Source of the DNA: Mesorhizobium sp.
Lineage (GTDB): Bacteria; Pseudomonadota; Alphaproteobacteria; Rhizobiales; Rhizobiaceae
Length of the DNA: 64,000 nucleotides
NCBI RefSeq assembly: GCF_004963255.1
Contig: NZ_SUGA01000009.1
Coordinates: forward strand, 62,001-126,000
Reading direction: 5' to 3'
Shown: positions 16,437 through 27,113 of the stretch, one piece after another
Position numbering within the stretch: the stretch's first letter is position 1
Layout of the letters: each line of letters opens with the position of its first letter
The notes under the pieces: model-generated
Told to the model about the DNA's origin: nothing
What the model saw: the letters and a program-made list of their open reading frames with translations, nothing else
Database searches by the model: none
Translations under genes and position numbers: made by a program

Positions 16437-17105
16437 ATGAAATCAGCTGTCGTCCTCCTGCCTGGCCTCAACCGCGACCGCGACATGATCGCGGCGCTGA
16501 CCAAGATTTCCGGCCAGGCGCCGGCGACCGTCTGGCAGACCGACACCGAGATCCCCGATGTCGACCTGATCGCCATCCCCGGCGGTTTCTCCTTCGGTGA
16601 CTATCTGCGCTGCGGCGCGATCGCGGCGCGCATGCCGGTGATGCGGGCGGTCGCCGAAAAGGCGGCCAAGGGCGTGCCCGTCATCGGCGTCTGCAACGGA
16701 TTTCAGATCCTGGTCGAGGCGGGACTGCTGCCCGGCGCCCTGATGCGCAATGCGTCGCTGAAGTTCGTCTGCCGCCAGGTGAAGCTCGAGATCGCCAACG
16801 CCAACACTATGTTCACCCGGCACTACAAGCCGGGGCAGATCATCCGCTCGCCGGTGGCGCATCACGACGGCAACTACTTCGCCGATGCCGAGACGCTCGC
16901 CCGGCTCGAAGGCGAAGGTCAGGTGGTGTTCCGCTACGCCGAAGGCACCAATCCCAACGGCTCGATCAACGACATTGCCGGCATCGTCAACGACAAGGGC
17001 AACGTGCTTGGCCTGATGCCGCATCCCGAAAACCTGATCGAGGCGGCGCATGGCGGCAATGATGGACGCGCGCTGTTCGAAAGCGCGCTCGGTCTCGCGG
17101 CTTGA
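16437..17105 (+). CDS. purQ: Phosphoribosylformylglycinamidine synthase subunit PurQ (glutaminase)
   Basis: A 222-residue class I glutamine amidotransferase. [16 protein letters not shown], the nucleophile elbow [21 protein letters not shown] (Cys near residue 86) and [10 protein letters not shown] (catalytic His/Glu) are complete. It releases ammonia from glutamine for PurL. The start ATG is one base after the purS stop. The downstream lipoprotein gene starts 40 bp later and may be read through. Confidence 0.96.
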   Translation: MKSAVVLLPGLNRDRDMIAALTKISGQAPATVWQTDTEIPDVDLIAIPGGFSFGDYLRCGAIAARMPVMRAVAEKAAKGVPVIGVCNGFQILVEAGLLPGALMRNASLKFVCRQVKLEIANANTMFTRHYKPGQIIRSPVAHHDGNYFADAETLARLEGEGQVVFRYAEGTNPNGSINDIAGIVNDKGNVLGLMPHPENLIEAAHGGNDGRALFESALGLAA

Positions 17106-17145
17106 TCCCTTAAGAATCCTATCGGAACGCGGGGGCGGACTGACC

Positions 17146-17556
17146 ATGAGACCGACGATCGCTCGCCTTGCTTTCCTGGCCGCGGCCGGGATCGGCTTGG
17201 CTTCCTGCCAGTCCAGCCCTAAGACGACGCCGGTCCCCTCGGGCAAAAGCGCCTCGCTGCTTGCCATGGAACAGGTCGCCATCGCGGCGCATAAATGCTG
17301 GATCGCCAGCAAGGATCCGGCCTTCAAACCATACCAGATGGCCAATGAGCTCAATTCCTACAGCGGCACGCCGCGCTTCCTGCTGGTGCCCGCCAAGCAT
17401 TATGGCGGCAAGCCGCTGCTGGTCGTGCAGGCGCAGGGCAATTCCAGTCGCGTCGACGTGTTCGGGCCGCTGATGAACGAGCCGCTCGGCGCCCGCATCG
17501 GCTCCGACATCGCCAGATGGCAGGCCGGAAACCCGTCCTGCGCGGCTGCCGCTTGA
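17146..17556 (+). CDS. Small putative lipoprotein
   Basis: A 136-residue protein with a lipoprotein signal: the N-terminal hydrophobic run ends in the lipobox LASC, so Cys 21 is probably lipidated. The mature part has two further Cys residues (HKCWIAS, NPSCAAAA) that could pair. I do not recognise the domain. The start ATG 17146 lies 40 bp after purQ, and the membrane-protein gene follows after 7 bp, so this gene and the next look like one unit. It is probably anchored in the cell envelope; the function is unknown. Confidence 0.7.
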   Translation: MRPTIARLAFLAAAGIGLASCQSSPKTTPVPSGKSASLLAMEQVAIAAHKCWIASKDPAFKPYQMANELNSYSGTPRFLLVPAKHYGGKPLLVVQAQGNSSRVDVFGPLMNEPLGARIGSDIARWQAGNPSCAAAA

Positions 17557-17563
17557 GGCCGCC

Positions 17564-18226
17564 ATGGGCCGGTTCCTGCAGATCGCGGGACTGGTCATCG
17601 GGCTGATTGCGCTCGTCCTGCAAGCTGCGATCACCATTCCGGCGTCGATGGCGGCCGGGCGCAGCCTGCTAGGCTCGTTCGTCTTTCTTCTCAGCTTCTT
17701 CACCATCTTGACCAACATCGCGGCTGTGATGGTGCATGCTTCGCTGCTGTCACCCACCGGCTATGCCTGGTTTCCGGCCTTCGCGGGGCCGCGGACGCGA
17801 ACCGGCGTGGCGGTGTCCATCACGCTGGTTTTCATCGTCTACGCGACCGTACTGGCAGGGCTTTGGCAACCGCAGGGCCTGTTCCTGCTTTGCGACATCC
17901 TGCTCCACTACGTTACGCCGTTTATCTTCGTGCTGTGGTGGCTCGTCGCGGGCGCCGACGGCAGCACCCGATGGCGCGATATCTCCTGGTGGATGATCTA
18001 CCCGCTGGCCTATCTCGCCTACGCGCTGATCCGCGCACCGTTCGCCGGCGAAGTGCCGTACCCGTTCCTCGACGTCGCCAAGAACGGCGCGGCCAGCGTT
18101 GCCGTTTCGGCTGTGGGCGTCACGGCGCTGTTCGTCGGATTGAGCGTGCTTGCCGTGCTCATCGACCACGGCATCGGCCGGTTGCGGGGAAAACCCGCAA
18201 CCCGCGTTCAATCAGGCCGCCGATAG
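17564..18226 (+). CDS. Pr6Pr-family six-helix membrane protein
   Basis: A 220-residue integral membrane protein with six hydrophobic segments (roughly residues 5-27, 36-58, 75-98, 105-127, 142-160 and 178-203). FFTILTNIAAVMVHASLL and LLCDILLHYVTPFIFVLWW are typical of Pr6Pr proteins, distantly related to the FAR-17a/AIG1 group of lipid-hydrolase-like membrane proteins, where a conserved Asn/Thr and a His act in the membrane. Here TILTN and LLHYVTP could be those residues. It starts 7 bp after the lipoprotein gene. Its substrate is unknown. Confidence 0.75.
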   Translation: MGRFLQIAGLVIGLIALVLQAAITIPASMAAGRSLLGSFVFLLSFFTILTNIAAVMVHASLLSPTGYAWFPAFAGPRTRTGVAVSITLVFIVYATVLAGLWQPQGLFLLCDILLHYVTPFIFVLWWLVAGADGSTRWRDISWWMIYPLAYLAYALIRAPFAGEVPYPFLDVAKNGAASVAVSAVGVTALFVGLSVLAVLIDHGIGRLRGKPATRVQSGRR

Positions 18227-18248
18227 GTTGTCATTCGACGACTGGGCG

Positions 18249-18497
18249 TCACTCCCAGAACGACCTGATGCCTTCGCGATGAGCGTCGCAGCGCGAGATG
18301 CCGATATCCTTGAGCTGCTCGTCAGTCATCTCCAACAGCGCAAGGCGGCCACGCCGACGCTCCAGCATGCGGTTGATCTGCCTGGCGAGAGAACGGAGCA
18401 CCACCAGCACACGACCGACGAAGCCGCGCTGGGCCAGTGGCTCGGCCTGCGCGCCAAAAGCCGGGGGAGCGTAGCGAATTGTCTCAATTGTATCCAT
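18249..18497 (-). CDS. DUF1127 small Arg-rich protein
   Basis: An 82-residue protein whose C-terminal half is the DUF1127 (YjiS-like) domain: RRRGRLALLEMTDEQLKDIGISRCDAHRE, rich in Arg and ending in an amphipathic helix. Rhizobial DUF1127 proteins have been linked to RNA turnover and phosphate or carbon metabolism; the role here is unknown. The start ATG 18497 gives the normal short N-terminal extension. It is divergent from the MocR-type regulator with only 91 bp between, and a copy of a 16-bp direct repeat overlaps its first codons, so control by that regulator is likely. Confidence 0.85.
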   Translation of the reverse strand: MDTIETIRYAPPAFGAQAEPLAQRGFVGRVLVVLRSLARQINRMLERRRGRLALLEMTDEQLKDIGISRCDAHREGIRSFWE

Positions 18498-18525
18498 TGT
18501 CGTGCTGCCTTGTCTCGATTGTACC
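18479..18525. promoter_or_regulatory. Paired direct repeats in the DUF1127/MocR intergenic region
   Basis: TTGTCTCAATTGTATC at 18479-18494 and TTGTCTCGATTGTACC at 18510-18525 match at 14 of 16 positions and start 31 bp apart, about three helical turns. Direct repeats on one DNA face are usual for MocR-type regulators. The first copy overlaps the DUF1127 start region; the second lies in its leader. Confidence 0.6.
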
Positions 18526-18550
18526 TTTCCAATCGCGGGCCCGATATGAA

Positions 18551-18598
18551 TTGACTCATCGCGCGGCGCAATATAGAAAATTGTCACCATGACAAATT
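18551..18598 (+). promoter_or_regulatory. Probable promoter and start-codon dyad of the MocR-type regulator gene
   Basis: TTGACT (18551-18556) and TATAGA (18572-18577), 15 bp apart, resemble -35/-10 boxes that would start transcription a few bases before ATG 18589, giving an almost leaderless mRNA. A dyad, TTGTCA and TGACAA around 3 bp (8/9 when extended), is centred on the start codon and could be an autoregulatory operator. Confidence 0.45.
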
Positions 18599-19998
18599 GG
18601 CTCCCTGACCTCTCCACTGGCTCCGGTCCGCTCTATCAGCGCCTTGCTGACAGCATTGAGTCAGATATCGACAAGGGCGTCATCGATGCCGGTGCAAAAC
18701 TGCCGCCGCAGCGCGACCTCGCCTATGACATCGGCACGACCGTCGGGACCATCGGCAGGGCCTATCAACTGCTCCGCGAACGCGGTCTGGTGAGCGGCGA
18801 GGTCGGTCGCGGCACCTATGTGCTCGGCCAGCGCGCCGAGGCGCCGAAACCCGACGTCGAAGCTGGCTTGCAAGGTACGCGCCCCATCGACGCCCCGAGC
18901 GGCAAGCTGCGCTTCGACAGCACCGCCGCGCCCGATGTCGGCCAGGGCGCGGTGATCGCCGACATCCTGGCGCGCACCGCACAGGAACATCAGTACGAAA
19001 TCTCGAGCTACACGCGGGATTTTCCCGAACGCTGGTACGAGGCGGGCAGCCGCTGGCTGGCCCGCAACGCCTTCCGCCCCTCGCCCGATTCGATCGTGCC
19101 GACGCTGGGCACGCATGCCGCGGTCATGGCGGCGATCGCGGCGCTGACCATGCCCGGCGACTATGTGGTCTTCGAGCACCTCACCTATTCGCAGATCGCC
19201 CGCAGCGCCGGCCTGATCGGCCGCCGCACAGCGCTGGTTTCGACTGACGACGAAGGCATTGACCCCGACGATTTCGAGCGTGTCTGCGCGCAGAAACATC
19301 CAAAGGTGATGTTCCTGATGCCGACCGCGAAAAACCCGACGCTGGTGACCCTGTCGGCGGAGCGGCGGCAGGCGATCGCGAAGATTGCGCGCGAATACAA
19401 TGTCGCGCTGATCGAAGACGATCTTTACGGCGAGCTCACCGACGATCCGACACCGCTGCTGGCCGAATATGCGCCCGAGCGCACGATCGTCGCCGGCGGC
19501 CTGTCGAAGTCGGTCGCGGCCGGGGTACGCGGCGGCTGGCTTTCCTGCCCGCCGGCCTACCGCCATCGCATCCGTGTCGCCCACAAGATGATGACCGGCG
19601 GCCTGCCTTTCCTGCTGGCCGAGGTCGGCACGCGGCTGGTGATGTCGGGCCAGGCCGGTGATATCCGCAAGCGCTGCATTGCCGAAATCCAGGCTCGCCT
19701 CGCCATCGTGCGCGAGGTGCTGGCGGGCTTCGACGTCAAGGCGCGGGACAACGTGCCCTTCGTCTGGCTGACCTTGCCCGACCCGTGGCTGTCCGGCACC
19801 TTTAAGAACGCCTGCCTGGCGCAAGGCGTGCTCATCGACGACGAGGACGAGTTCAAGGCCGGCCGCTCCGAGCAGGTCTTTCACGGCGTACGCTTCGGCG
19901 TCTCGCAACCGCGGCAAAGCCAGGATGTCGCCGGCGGCGTCGCCGTCATCCGCCGCCTGCTCGACGAAGGCCGCGCCGGCTACGACAGTTTTTCCTGA
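18589..19998 (+). CDS. MocR-type transcriptional regulator (GntR HTH plus aminotransferase fold)
   Basis: A 469-residue fusion. Residues about 10-80 are a GntR winged helix-turn-helix (LYQRLADSIESDIDKGVI, LPPQRDLAYDIGTTVGTIGRAYQLLRERGLVSGEVGRGTYV); residues about 110-460 are a fold-type I aminotransferase domain with PLP site AGGLSKSVAAGVRGGWL (Lys) and the earlier LIEDDLYGEL (Asp/Tyr). Such proteins usually sense PLP or an amino compound and control an adjacent gene. The adjacent genes are DUF1127, divergent, and purL, 147 bp downstream. The target is therefore likely DUF1127 and itself. The effector is unknown. Confidence 0.88.
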   Translation: MTNWLPDLSTGSGPLYQRLADSIESDIDKGVIDAGAKLPPQRDLAYDIGTTVGTIGRAYQLLRERGLVSGEVGRGTYVLGQRAEAPKPDVEAGLQGTRPIDAPSGKLRFDSTAAPDVGQGAVIADILARTAQEHQYEISSYTRDFPERWYEAGSRWLARNAFRPSPDSIVPTLGTHAAVMAAIAALTMPGDYVVFEHLTYSQIARSAGLIGRRTALVSTDDEGIDPDDFERVCAQKHPKVMFLMPTAKNPTLVTLSAERRQAIAKIAREYNVALIEDDLYGELTDDPTPLLAEYAPERTIVAGGLSKSVAAGVRGGWLSCPPAYRHRIRVAHKMMTGGLPFLLAEVGTRLVMSGQAGDIRKRCIAEIQARLAIVREVLAGFDVKARDNVPFVWLTLPDPWLSGTFKNACLAQGVLIDDEDEFKAGRSEQVFHGVRFGVSQPRQSQDVAGGVAVIRRLLDEGRAGYDSFS

Positions 19999-20145
19999 TC
20001 AAGCCCTGAAAGCCCAGACCTGAGCACTGCCGGAGTGGCAGTTTTCCGGCGTTTTCCCTATCTGGTGGGGGTGTATCGCGCGAAAGCTTGCGATAAGAGG
20101 AGACTCGAAGAACCTCCCCTCTCCCACGGACAAAAATCGCCGCTC

Positions 20146-22377
<2,232 letters not shown>

Positions 22378-22383
22378 CCAGAA

Positions 22384-22430
22384 GCATGTCTCCCGAAAGT
22401 GTGCAGCGGTTTCGGGAAAAGACATGCTTA
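22384..22430. repeat. Intergenic palindrome after purL (AAGCATGTCT...AGACATGCTT)
   Basis: An imperfect hairpin with outer arms AAGCATGTCT/AGACATGCTT and inner arms CCCGAAA/TTTCGGG. It follows the purL stop by a few bases and may act as a terminator. The inner part resembles the CCCGAAAA/TTTTCGGG hairpin at 54756-54784. Confidence 0.65.
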
Positions 22431-22441
22431 CGACAAAAGAC

Positions 22442-22485
22442 TTAAATCATGTCGCATAAATCCTTTTTTATGCGACATGATTTAA
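22442..22485. repeat. Perfect 19-bp inverted repeat with 6-nt loop
   Basis: Bases 22442-22460 and 22467-22485 are exact reverse complements (left arm TTAAATCATGTCGCATAAA), loop TCCTTT. The hairpin overlaps both candidate start codons (22449 and 22470) of the following membrane-protein gene, so it could sequester translation initiation or be the second half of a composite element with 22384-22430. Confidence 0.8.
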
Positions 22486-22997
22486 CTGCGAAGGCGCTGA
22501 TCGCAGTTGTCTTCTGGCCTTCGCTGTTCTTCTTCTGGTTCCTCGGCCCGTTCGTTTTCTTGTTGCTGTCGACCACCTCGAGCGAGGTGTGCGCACGGCT
22601 GGAAACCCGCGACGAGTTCCTGGCCGCGGCCAATGCCGCTTTGCCGATGCTCGTCTTGCAGACCTTGATCTACGCGGTTCCGGTCGTCTGCCTGGTGCTG
22701 TGGGACAGGCTCGCGCCGGAACCGGCGCGAACACGGCATATCGCGGCCTGCATCAAGCTCTTCATCGTTGCCGCAATCATCGGAGCGACTTGGGACTATG
22801 GCTCGTCCCTGGTCTGCGACGGTTATGGCCAACCCTTCTTCTCGTCCGCCTGGCGAATGACGAGCTATCTTCCGATCGTCGGCCTGCTGATCAACATCCC
22901 GCTCTATATACTCACCTTCAGCCTTGGCCGGGCCTTCTCGACCCGCGATGACATCACCGAAGACGGCGTGGTCCATTCGAAGCAGGACAATTCTTAG
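22449..22997 (+). CDS. Hypothetical four-helix membrane protein
   Basis: Up to 182 residues with four hydrophobic segments (about 17-41, 66-87, 101-120, 137-158) and a hydrophilic C-terminus (STRDDITEDGVVHSKQDNS). No family is recognised. Start is uncertain: ATG 22449 and ATG 22470 lie in opposite arms of a perfect hairpin and neither has a clear Shine-Dalgarno; the translated hairpin segment (MSHKSFFMRHD) is probably not conserved protein. There is a Cys pair (EVCARLE, SLVCDGYG). Codon use matches neighbours. The function is unknown. Confidence 0.6.
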   Translation: MSHKSFFMRHDLTAKALIAVVFWPSLFFFWFLGPFVFLLLSTTSSEVCARLETRDEFLAAANAALPMLVLQTLIYAVPVVCLVLWDRLAPEPARTRHIAACIKLFIVAAIIGATWDYGSSLVCDGYGQPFFSSAWRMTSYLPIVGLLINIPLYILTFSLGRAFSTRDDITEDGVVHSKQDNS

Positions 22998-23108
22998 GCC
23001 GCTGTCGCGGACGGAACGGCTTCAATCCGGGTCGGAAAGGCTTTAGGCTCGCGAGTCAGATCATACCGGTGCCGCCTAGCTGCCCGCCGCACGAGACAGG
23101 ATTTTGCC

Positions 23109-23342
23109 ATGGCAATGGATGCCCACGACATCGAAAAACTGATCAAGGAAGGCATTCCGGACGCCAAGGTGACGATCCGTGATCTCGCCGGCGACGGCGA
23201 CCACTACGCGGCGGAAGTGGTGGCCGAGAGTTTCCGGGGCAAGAGCCGTGTCCAGCAGCACCAGATGGTCTATGACGCGCTGAAGGGCAATATGGGCGGC
23301 GTGCTGCACGCGCTGGCGCTGCAGACCAGCGTCCCGGACTAA
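23109..23342 (+). CDS. BolA-family protein
   Basis: A 77-residue BolA-like protein of the short (BolA2-type) form: MDAHDIEKLIKEGIPDAKVTIRDLAGDGDHYAAEVVAESFRGKSRVQQHQMVYDAL. The conserved His in RVQQHQMVYDAL can ligate a [2Fe-2S] cluster shared with a monothiol glutaredoxin, encoded 151 bp downstream. AGGA lies 7 nt before the ATG. Together they form the BolA-Grx iron-sulfur sensing or trafficking pair. The length and His placement are normal. Confidence 0.92.
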   Translation: MAMDAHDIEKLIKEGIPDAKVTIRDLAGDGDHYAAEVVAESFRGKSRVQQHQMVYDALKGNMGGVLHALALQTSVPD

Positions 23343-23493
23343 GCGCTATCGCCCTTAGGGCTTGGCCCAAAATCGCGTTATCCCTTGCGCCATTCAAGTA
23401 GCGTCACGGCTAACGTCTTGTTTCAGCCACCCTATGGGTTTATTTGAAGGGCATGCTTCGAGCCTGACTCCCACAGGCATGAAAGGATTGTCC

Positions 23494-23829
23494 ATGACCG
23501 GAATCAGCGACTACATCGACAATGAAGTGAAGAGCAACGACGTCGTGCTTTTCATGAAGGGCACCCCGGGCTTCCCGCAATGCGGCTTTTCCGGCCAGGT
23601 GGTCCAGATCCTCGATTACATCGGGGCCGACTACAAAGGCGTGAACGTGCTCGACTCGGCCGAATTGCGCCAGGGCATCAAGGACTATTCCAACTGGCCG
23701 ACCATCCCGCAGCTTTATGTGAAGGGTGAATTCGTCGGCGGTTGCGACATCGTCCGTGAAATGTTCCAGGCCGGCGAGTTGCAGGACTTCCTGGTCGAAA
23801 AGGGCGTCAGCGTCAAAGGCGCGGCCTGA
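23494..23829 (+). CDS. grxD: Monothiol glutaredoxin, Grx4 family
   Basis: A 111-residue monothiol glutaredoxin with the CGFS active site ([21 protein letters not shown]) and glutathione-binding [24 protein letters not shown]. It binds a [2Fe-2S] cluster with glutathione and hands clusters on, usually with BolA. I use ATG 23494: AAGGA lies 6 nt upstream and the N-terminus is family-like. The longer frame from 23362 reads intergenic sequence. The suf operon elsewhere in the window supplies the same pathway. Confidence 0.95.
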   Translation: MTGISDYIDNEVKSNDVVLFMKGTPGFPQCGFSGQVVQILDYIGADYKGVNVLDSAELRQGIKDYSNWPTIPQLYVKGEFVGGCDIVREMFQAGELQDFLVEKGVSVKGAA

Positions 23830-23930
23830 TCCAATCTTGCTCGCCGGCAGAGGCTAACTCTCCGGCAGGCAAGCATCGCCCGGGGCTGCCCCACCTCGGC
23901 AATTATGAACCCGCATCTCGGGGATGAGAC

Positions 23931-23962
23931 GAACCAGCGCGCCGGCAAGCCGGCGCTTGTTC
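23931..23962 (+). terminator. Hairpin between grxD and the MFS gene
   Basis: GAACCAGCGCGCCGGC pairs with GCCGGCGCTTGTTC around a 2-nt turn with a short bulge, followed by a weak T-rich stretch. It could terminate grxD transcription or lie in the leader of the transporter gene that starts 23 bp later. Confidence 0.35.
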
Positions 23963-23984
23963 GTTTGAAAGATCGGACTTTGCC

Positions 23985-25253
23985 GTGGATAAGCAGGTAG
24001 AAGCGTCGCAACGGGCAACCAGCTTGCCCATTCCGCGCTGGGAATTCATCGCGCTCTGCGCAGCGCTGATGGCGCTCAACTCCCTGGCCATCGACATCAT
24101 GTTGCCAGCGCTGCAGCAGATCGGCGCTTCGCTCGGCGTCGAGAGCGAGAACCACCGCCAATATGTCATCACCGCCTATATGCTCGGCTTTGGCGGCGGA
24201 CAGCTTTTGTTCGGGCCCATTTCAGATCGCTTTGGACGCCGCGCGCCGCTGGTCTTTGGCCTGGTCGTCTATGTCGTGGCCGCGGCTGCCGCCGCCATAG
24301 CGCCCAGTTTCGCTTTGTTGCTGACCTGCCGTCTCATCCAGGGCATCGGCGCGGCCGCAACCCGCGTCATCGCCGTCTCGATCGTGCGCGACACGTTCGA
24401 AGGCCGGCGTATGGCCGAAGTGATGTCGCTGATCTTCATGGTGTTCATGGCCATCCCCGTCATCGCGCCGGGCATCGGCCAGTTCGTCATGCTGTTCGCC
24501 ACCTGGCACTGGATTTTCGTGACCATGGCCATCGGCGCGCTGATCGTTTCGACATGGGCTCTGCTGCGCCTGCCGGAGACGCTGCATGCCGAATATCGCC
24601 GGCCGCTCACGGTAAGCTCGGTCGTCGGCGGCTTCCGCATCGTGCTCACCAACCGGCTCACGCTTTGCTATGCCTTCGCCAGCACCTTCATCTTCGCCGC
24701 CATGTTCGGCTTCATCAGCTCGGCGCAGCAGATCTACATCGACATCTTCCATGTCGGCGAATTGTTCCCGCTGATTTTTGCCGGTGTCGCCGCCGTGCTT
24801 GCCTTCTCCAATTATCTGAATTCGCGGCTGGTCGGACAGGTCGGAATGCGCCGCCTGTCGCAGGGCGCGCTGCTCATCTTCCTGTGCATCAGCCTTGCCT
24901 GGCTGGTGGTCTCGCTGGAGATGCAGATGCCGCTCTGGCTCTTCATCACCTTCTTTGCCGGCGCGATGCTGCCGTTCGGCGGTCTTGGCGCGAATTTCAA
25001 CGCTCTCGCCATGGAGCCGCTCGGTGAGCTCGCCGGCACGGCGGCATCCATCCTTGGCTTCATGCAGACTTTTCTCGGCGCCCTGATCGGCGCAGCGATC
25101 GGCCAGGCCTACAACGGCACGGTCACGCCTCTGGCCGCAGGCTTCTGCAGCGTTTCGGTCGCGGCCTTGCTGATGATCCTGATCGCCGAGCGGGGCAGGA
25201 TGTTCCAGCCGCACAATCCCCCTGTTTCGGGGCACGTCACCGATCTGCACTAG
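23985..25253 (+). CDS. Bcr/CflA-family drug-resistance MFS transporter
   Basis: A 422-residue protein with 12 predicted transmembrane segments of the Bcr/CflA subfamily: ALMALNSLAIDIMLPALQQIG at helix 1, GQLLFGPISDRFGRRAPLVFG (motif A) after helix 2, and RLIQGIGAAATRVIAVSIVRD (motif B/C region). Such proton-driven exporters move bicyclomycin, sulfonamides, chloramphenicol or dipeptides; the substrate here is unknown. The start is a GTG at 23985 without a strong Shine-Dalgarno. It is convergent with the phosphatase gene 44 bp away. Confidence 0.9.
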   Translation: MDKQVEASQRATSLPIPRWEFIALCAALMALNSLAIDIMLPALQQIGASLGVESENHRQYVITAYMLGFGGGQLLFGPISDRFGRRAPLVFGLVVYVVAAAAAAIAPSFALLLTCRLIQGIGAAATRVIAVSIVRDTFEGRRMAEVMSLIFMVFMAIPVIAPGIGQFVMLFATWHWIFVTMAIGALIVSTWALLRLPETLHAEYRRPLTVSSVVGGFRIVLTNRLTLCYAFASTFIFAAMFGFISSAQQIYIDIFHVGELFPLIFAGVAAVLAFSNYLNSRLVGQVGMRRLSQGALLIFLCISLAWLVVSLEMQMPLWLFITFFAGAMLPFGGLGANFNALAMEPLGELAGTAASILGFMQTFLGALIGAAIGQAYNGTVTPLAAGFCSVSVAALLMILIAERGRMFQPHNPPVSGHVTDLH

Positions 25254-25297
25254 ATTGTCGCCTGGCTGGCGGTTGCCGGCCGGGGCGCGGTTTATTC

Positions 25298-26125
25298 CTA
25301 TTCGGCCCAGAGCTCGCGGCGCAACTCGTCCCAGCTTTGCTTGTCCGGCGCGACCAGCAGGCCGCCGTCGACATGCGACGGCAGGTAGGCGCTGCCGTCG
25401 ACACGCGCGACATGGCCGCCGGCTTCCTGATGGATCAGCGCGCCCGCGAGATGATCCCAGGGCATCAGCTTGTTGTAGAGCACGAAATGGGCGTGACCGC
25501 TGGCAAGCAGCCGGTATTCATGCGCCGCGCAGCGATAGGCGAATTGCGACAGCGTCTTGGTCTGGTTGCGGGCGAGCCGCGAGCGCTCAGGCTCTTCGAG
25601 GAACTGCCAGGAAACGGCGCCGGTCATCTGCGACATCGGCACCGGCGCCGCGACGCGAACCTTCTCCAGCGCGCCATGCGCGTGGCGGATATGGCTGCCC
25701 GCGCCCTTGGCGCCGATCAGCCAATCCTTGCCGACCGGATCGTGGATGATGCCGGCTACGGTCTTGCCATGGACGACGACGCCGGCCATGACGCCGAACA
25801 GCGGCACGCCGGAGGCGAAGTTGAAGGTGCCGTCGACCGGATCGATGACGAAGGCAAGCGCGGCATCGCCAAGGCCCGACAGCAGCGCCGGATTGTCGGA
25901 GCAGGCCTCCTCGCCGACCACCATGGCGTCGGGATAGCGTTCGCGCAGCCGGGCGGTGATCAGCCTCTCGGCATTGACGTCCGCCTCCGTGACGAGGTCG
26001 GCGGCAGAGGTCTTCTGGCGCACGTCGCCCTCGCCCAGCCGGCGGAAGCGCGGCATGATTTCTGCCGTGGCCGCTTCGGCAAGAAGGTCGGCCAGCCAGT
26101 CGATCGCGCGGTCGTCAAATCTCAT
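25298..26125 (-). CDS. Inositol monophosphatase-family protein
   Basis: A 275-residue Mg-dependent phosphatase of the IMPase/FBPase superfamily. Metal-site motifs are visible: VGEEACSDN (Glu), [19 protein letters not shown] (DPxDGT) and [19 protein letters not shown] (WDxxAG). Possible substrates include inositol-1-phosphate, histidinol phosphate or PAP; sequence alone does not settle it. The start overlaps the end of ttcA by 11 nt, so the two are coupled. It is cytoplasmic. Confidence 0.9.
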   Translation of the reverse strand: MRFDDRAIDWLADLLAEAATAEIMPRFRRLGEGDVRQKTSAADLVTEADVNAERLITARLRERYPDAMVVGEEACSDNPALLSGLGDAALAFVIDPVDGTFNFASGVPLFGVMAGVVVHGKTVAGIIHDPVGKDWLIGAKGAGSHIRHAHGALEKVRVAAPVPMSQMTGAVSWQFLEEPERSRLARNQTKTLSQFAYRCAAHEYRLLASGHAHFVLYNKLMPWDHLAGALIHQEAGGHVARVDGSAYLPSHVDGGLLVAPDKQSWDELRRELWAE

Positions 26126-27011
26126 CGGAAATGTCCTGCCCTGTGGCGAGGCGCTGATCGAGCGCGGTGAAATCGAACAGTTTTCGGTCGAGCAGATGCG
26201 AGGGCCTTACATTCGTCATGGCGCGGATCATCGTGTCCTTGCGGCCCGGCATGCGCTTCTCGATGTCGTCGAGCATCGCCTTCATGGCGTTGCGCTGCAG
26301 CCCTTCCTGGCTGCCGCAGAGATCGCAGGGAATGATCGGGAATTTCATCGCGTTGGCGAATTTCTCGAGGTCGGCCTCGGCGCTGTAGGCGAGTGGCCGC
26401 AGCACCATGACGTCGCCCTCGTCATTGAGAAGCTTGGGCGGCATGGCGGCGAGACGCCCGCCATGGAACAGGTTCATGAAGAAGGTCTCGAGGATGTCCT
26501 CGCGATGGTGGCCGAGCACCAGCGCCGAGCACCCCTCCTCGCGCGCGATGCGGTAGAGATGGCCGCGCCGCAGCCGCGAACAGAGCGAGCAATAGGTGCT
26601 GCCCTCGGGCAGTTTGTCGGTCACCACCGAATAGGTGTCCTGGTATTCGATGCGGTGGGCGATGCCGTTGGCGTTGAGATAATCGGGCAGGATATGTTTT
26701 GGGAAATTCGGCTGCCCCTGGTCGAGATTGCAGGCGAGCAGATCGACAGGCAGCAGCCCGCGCCATTTGAGGTCGAGCAAAAGCGCCAGCAGGCCGTAGG
26801 AATCCTTGCCGCCCGAAAGCGCCACCAGCCAGCGTTCGCCGGGCTTCACCATGGCGAAATCCTCGATTGCCTGGCGGGTGAGCCTCAACAGCCGCTTGCG
26901 CAGCTTGTTGAACTCGACCGAGGATGGCACGTCGCGGAACAGTGGGTGGAAACCGCCATCGGTCTCATCATCGATCGGCTCCAGTGATTTGAGGTCTGGC
27001 AGCATGTTCAT
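26115..27011 (-). CDS. ttcA: tRNA 2-thiocytidine(32) synthetase
   Basis: A 298-residue TtcA. The PP-loop [14 protein letters not shown] adenylates C32 of target tRNAs; [11 protein letters not shown] (CxxC) and [14 protein letters not shown] provide Cys residues for the 4Fe-4S cluster that carries the thio group. GGAG lies 8 nt before ATG 27011. Being an iron-sulfur enzyme, it depends on the suf machinery encoded further right. The length is normal for alphaproteobacteria. Confidence 0.95.
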   Translation of the reverse strand: MNMLPDLKSLEPIDDETDGGFHPLFRDVPSSVEFNKLRKRLLRLTRQAIEDFAMVKPGERWLVALSGGKDSYGLLALLLDLKWRGLLPVDLLACNLDQGQPNFPKHILPDYLNANGIAHRIEYQDTYSVVTDKLPEGSTYCSLCSRLRRGHLYRIAREEGCSALVLGHHREDILETFFMNLFHGGRLAAMPPKLLNDEGDVMVLRPLAYSAEADLEKFANAMKFPIIPCDLCGSQEGLQRNAMKAMLDDIEKRMPGRKDTMIRAMTNVRPSHLLDRKLFDFTALDQRLATGQDISDEI

Positions 27012-27061
27012 GGCGCCGGCTCCGCGTTATCAGCGCTCCGCTTAGCGGACCTTATCGCCAA

Positions 27062-27086
27062 AGAAAAGGCCGCCTCGAGGGCGGCC
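27062..27086 (-). terminator. Rho-independent terminator of rpsD
   Basis: GGCCGCC/GGCGGCC with a 5-nt loop; on the minus strand the stem is followed by TTTTCTT. It lies 28-52 bp after the rpsD stop. Confidence 0.8.
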
Positions 27087-27113
27087 CTGGATGTTGCGGC
27101 TGATTGAGTTCGA

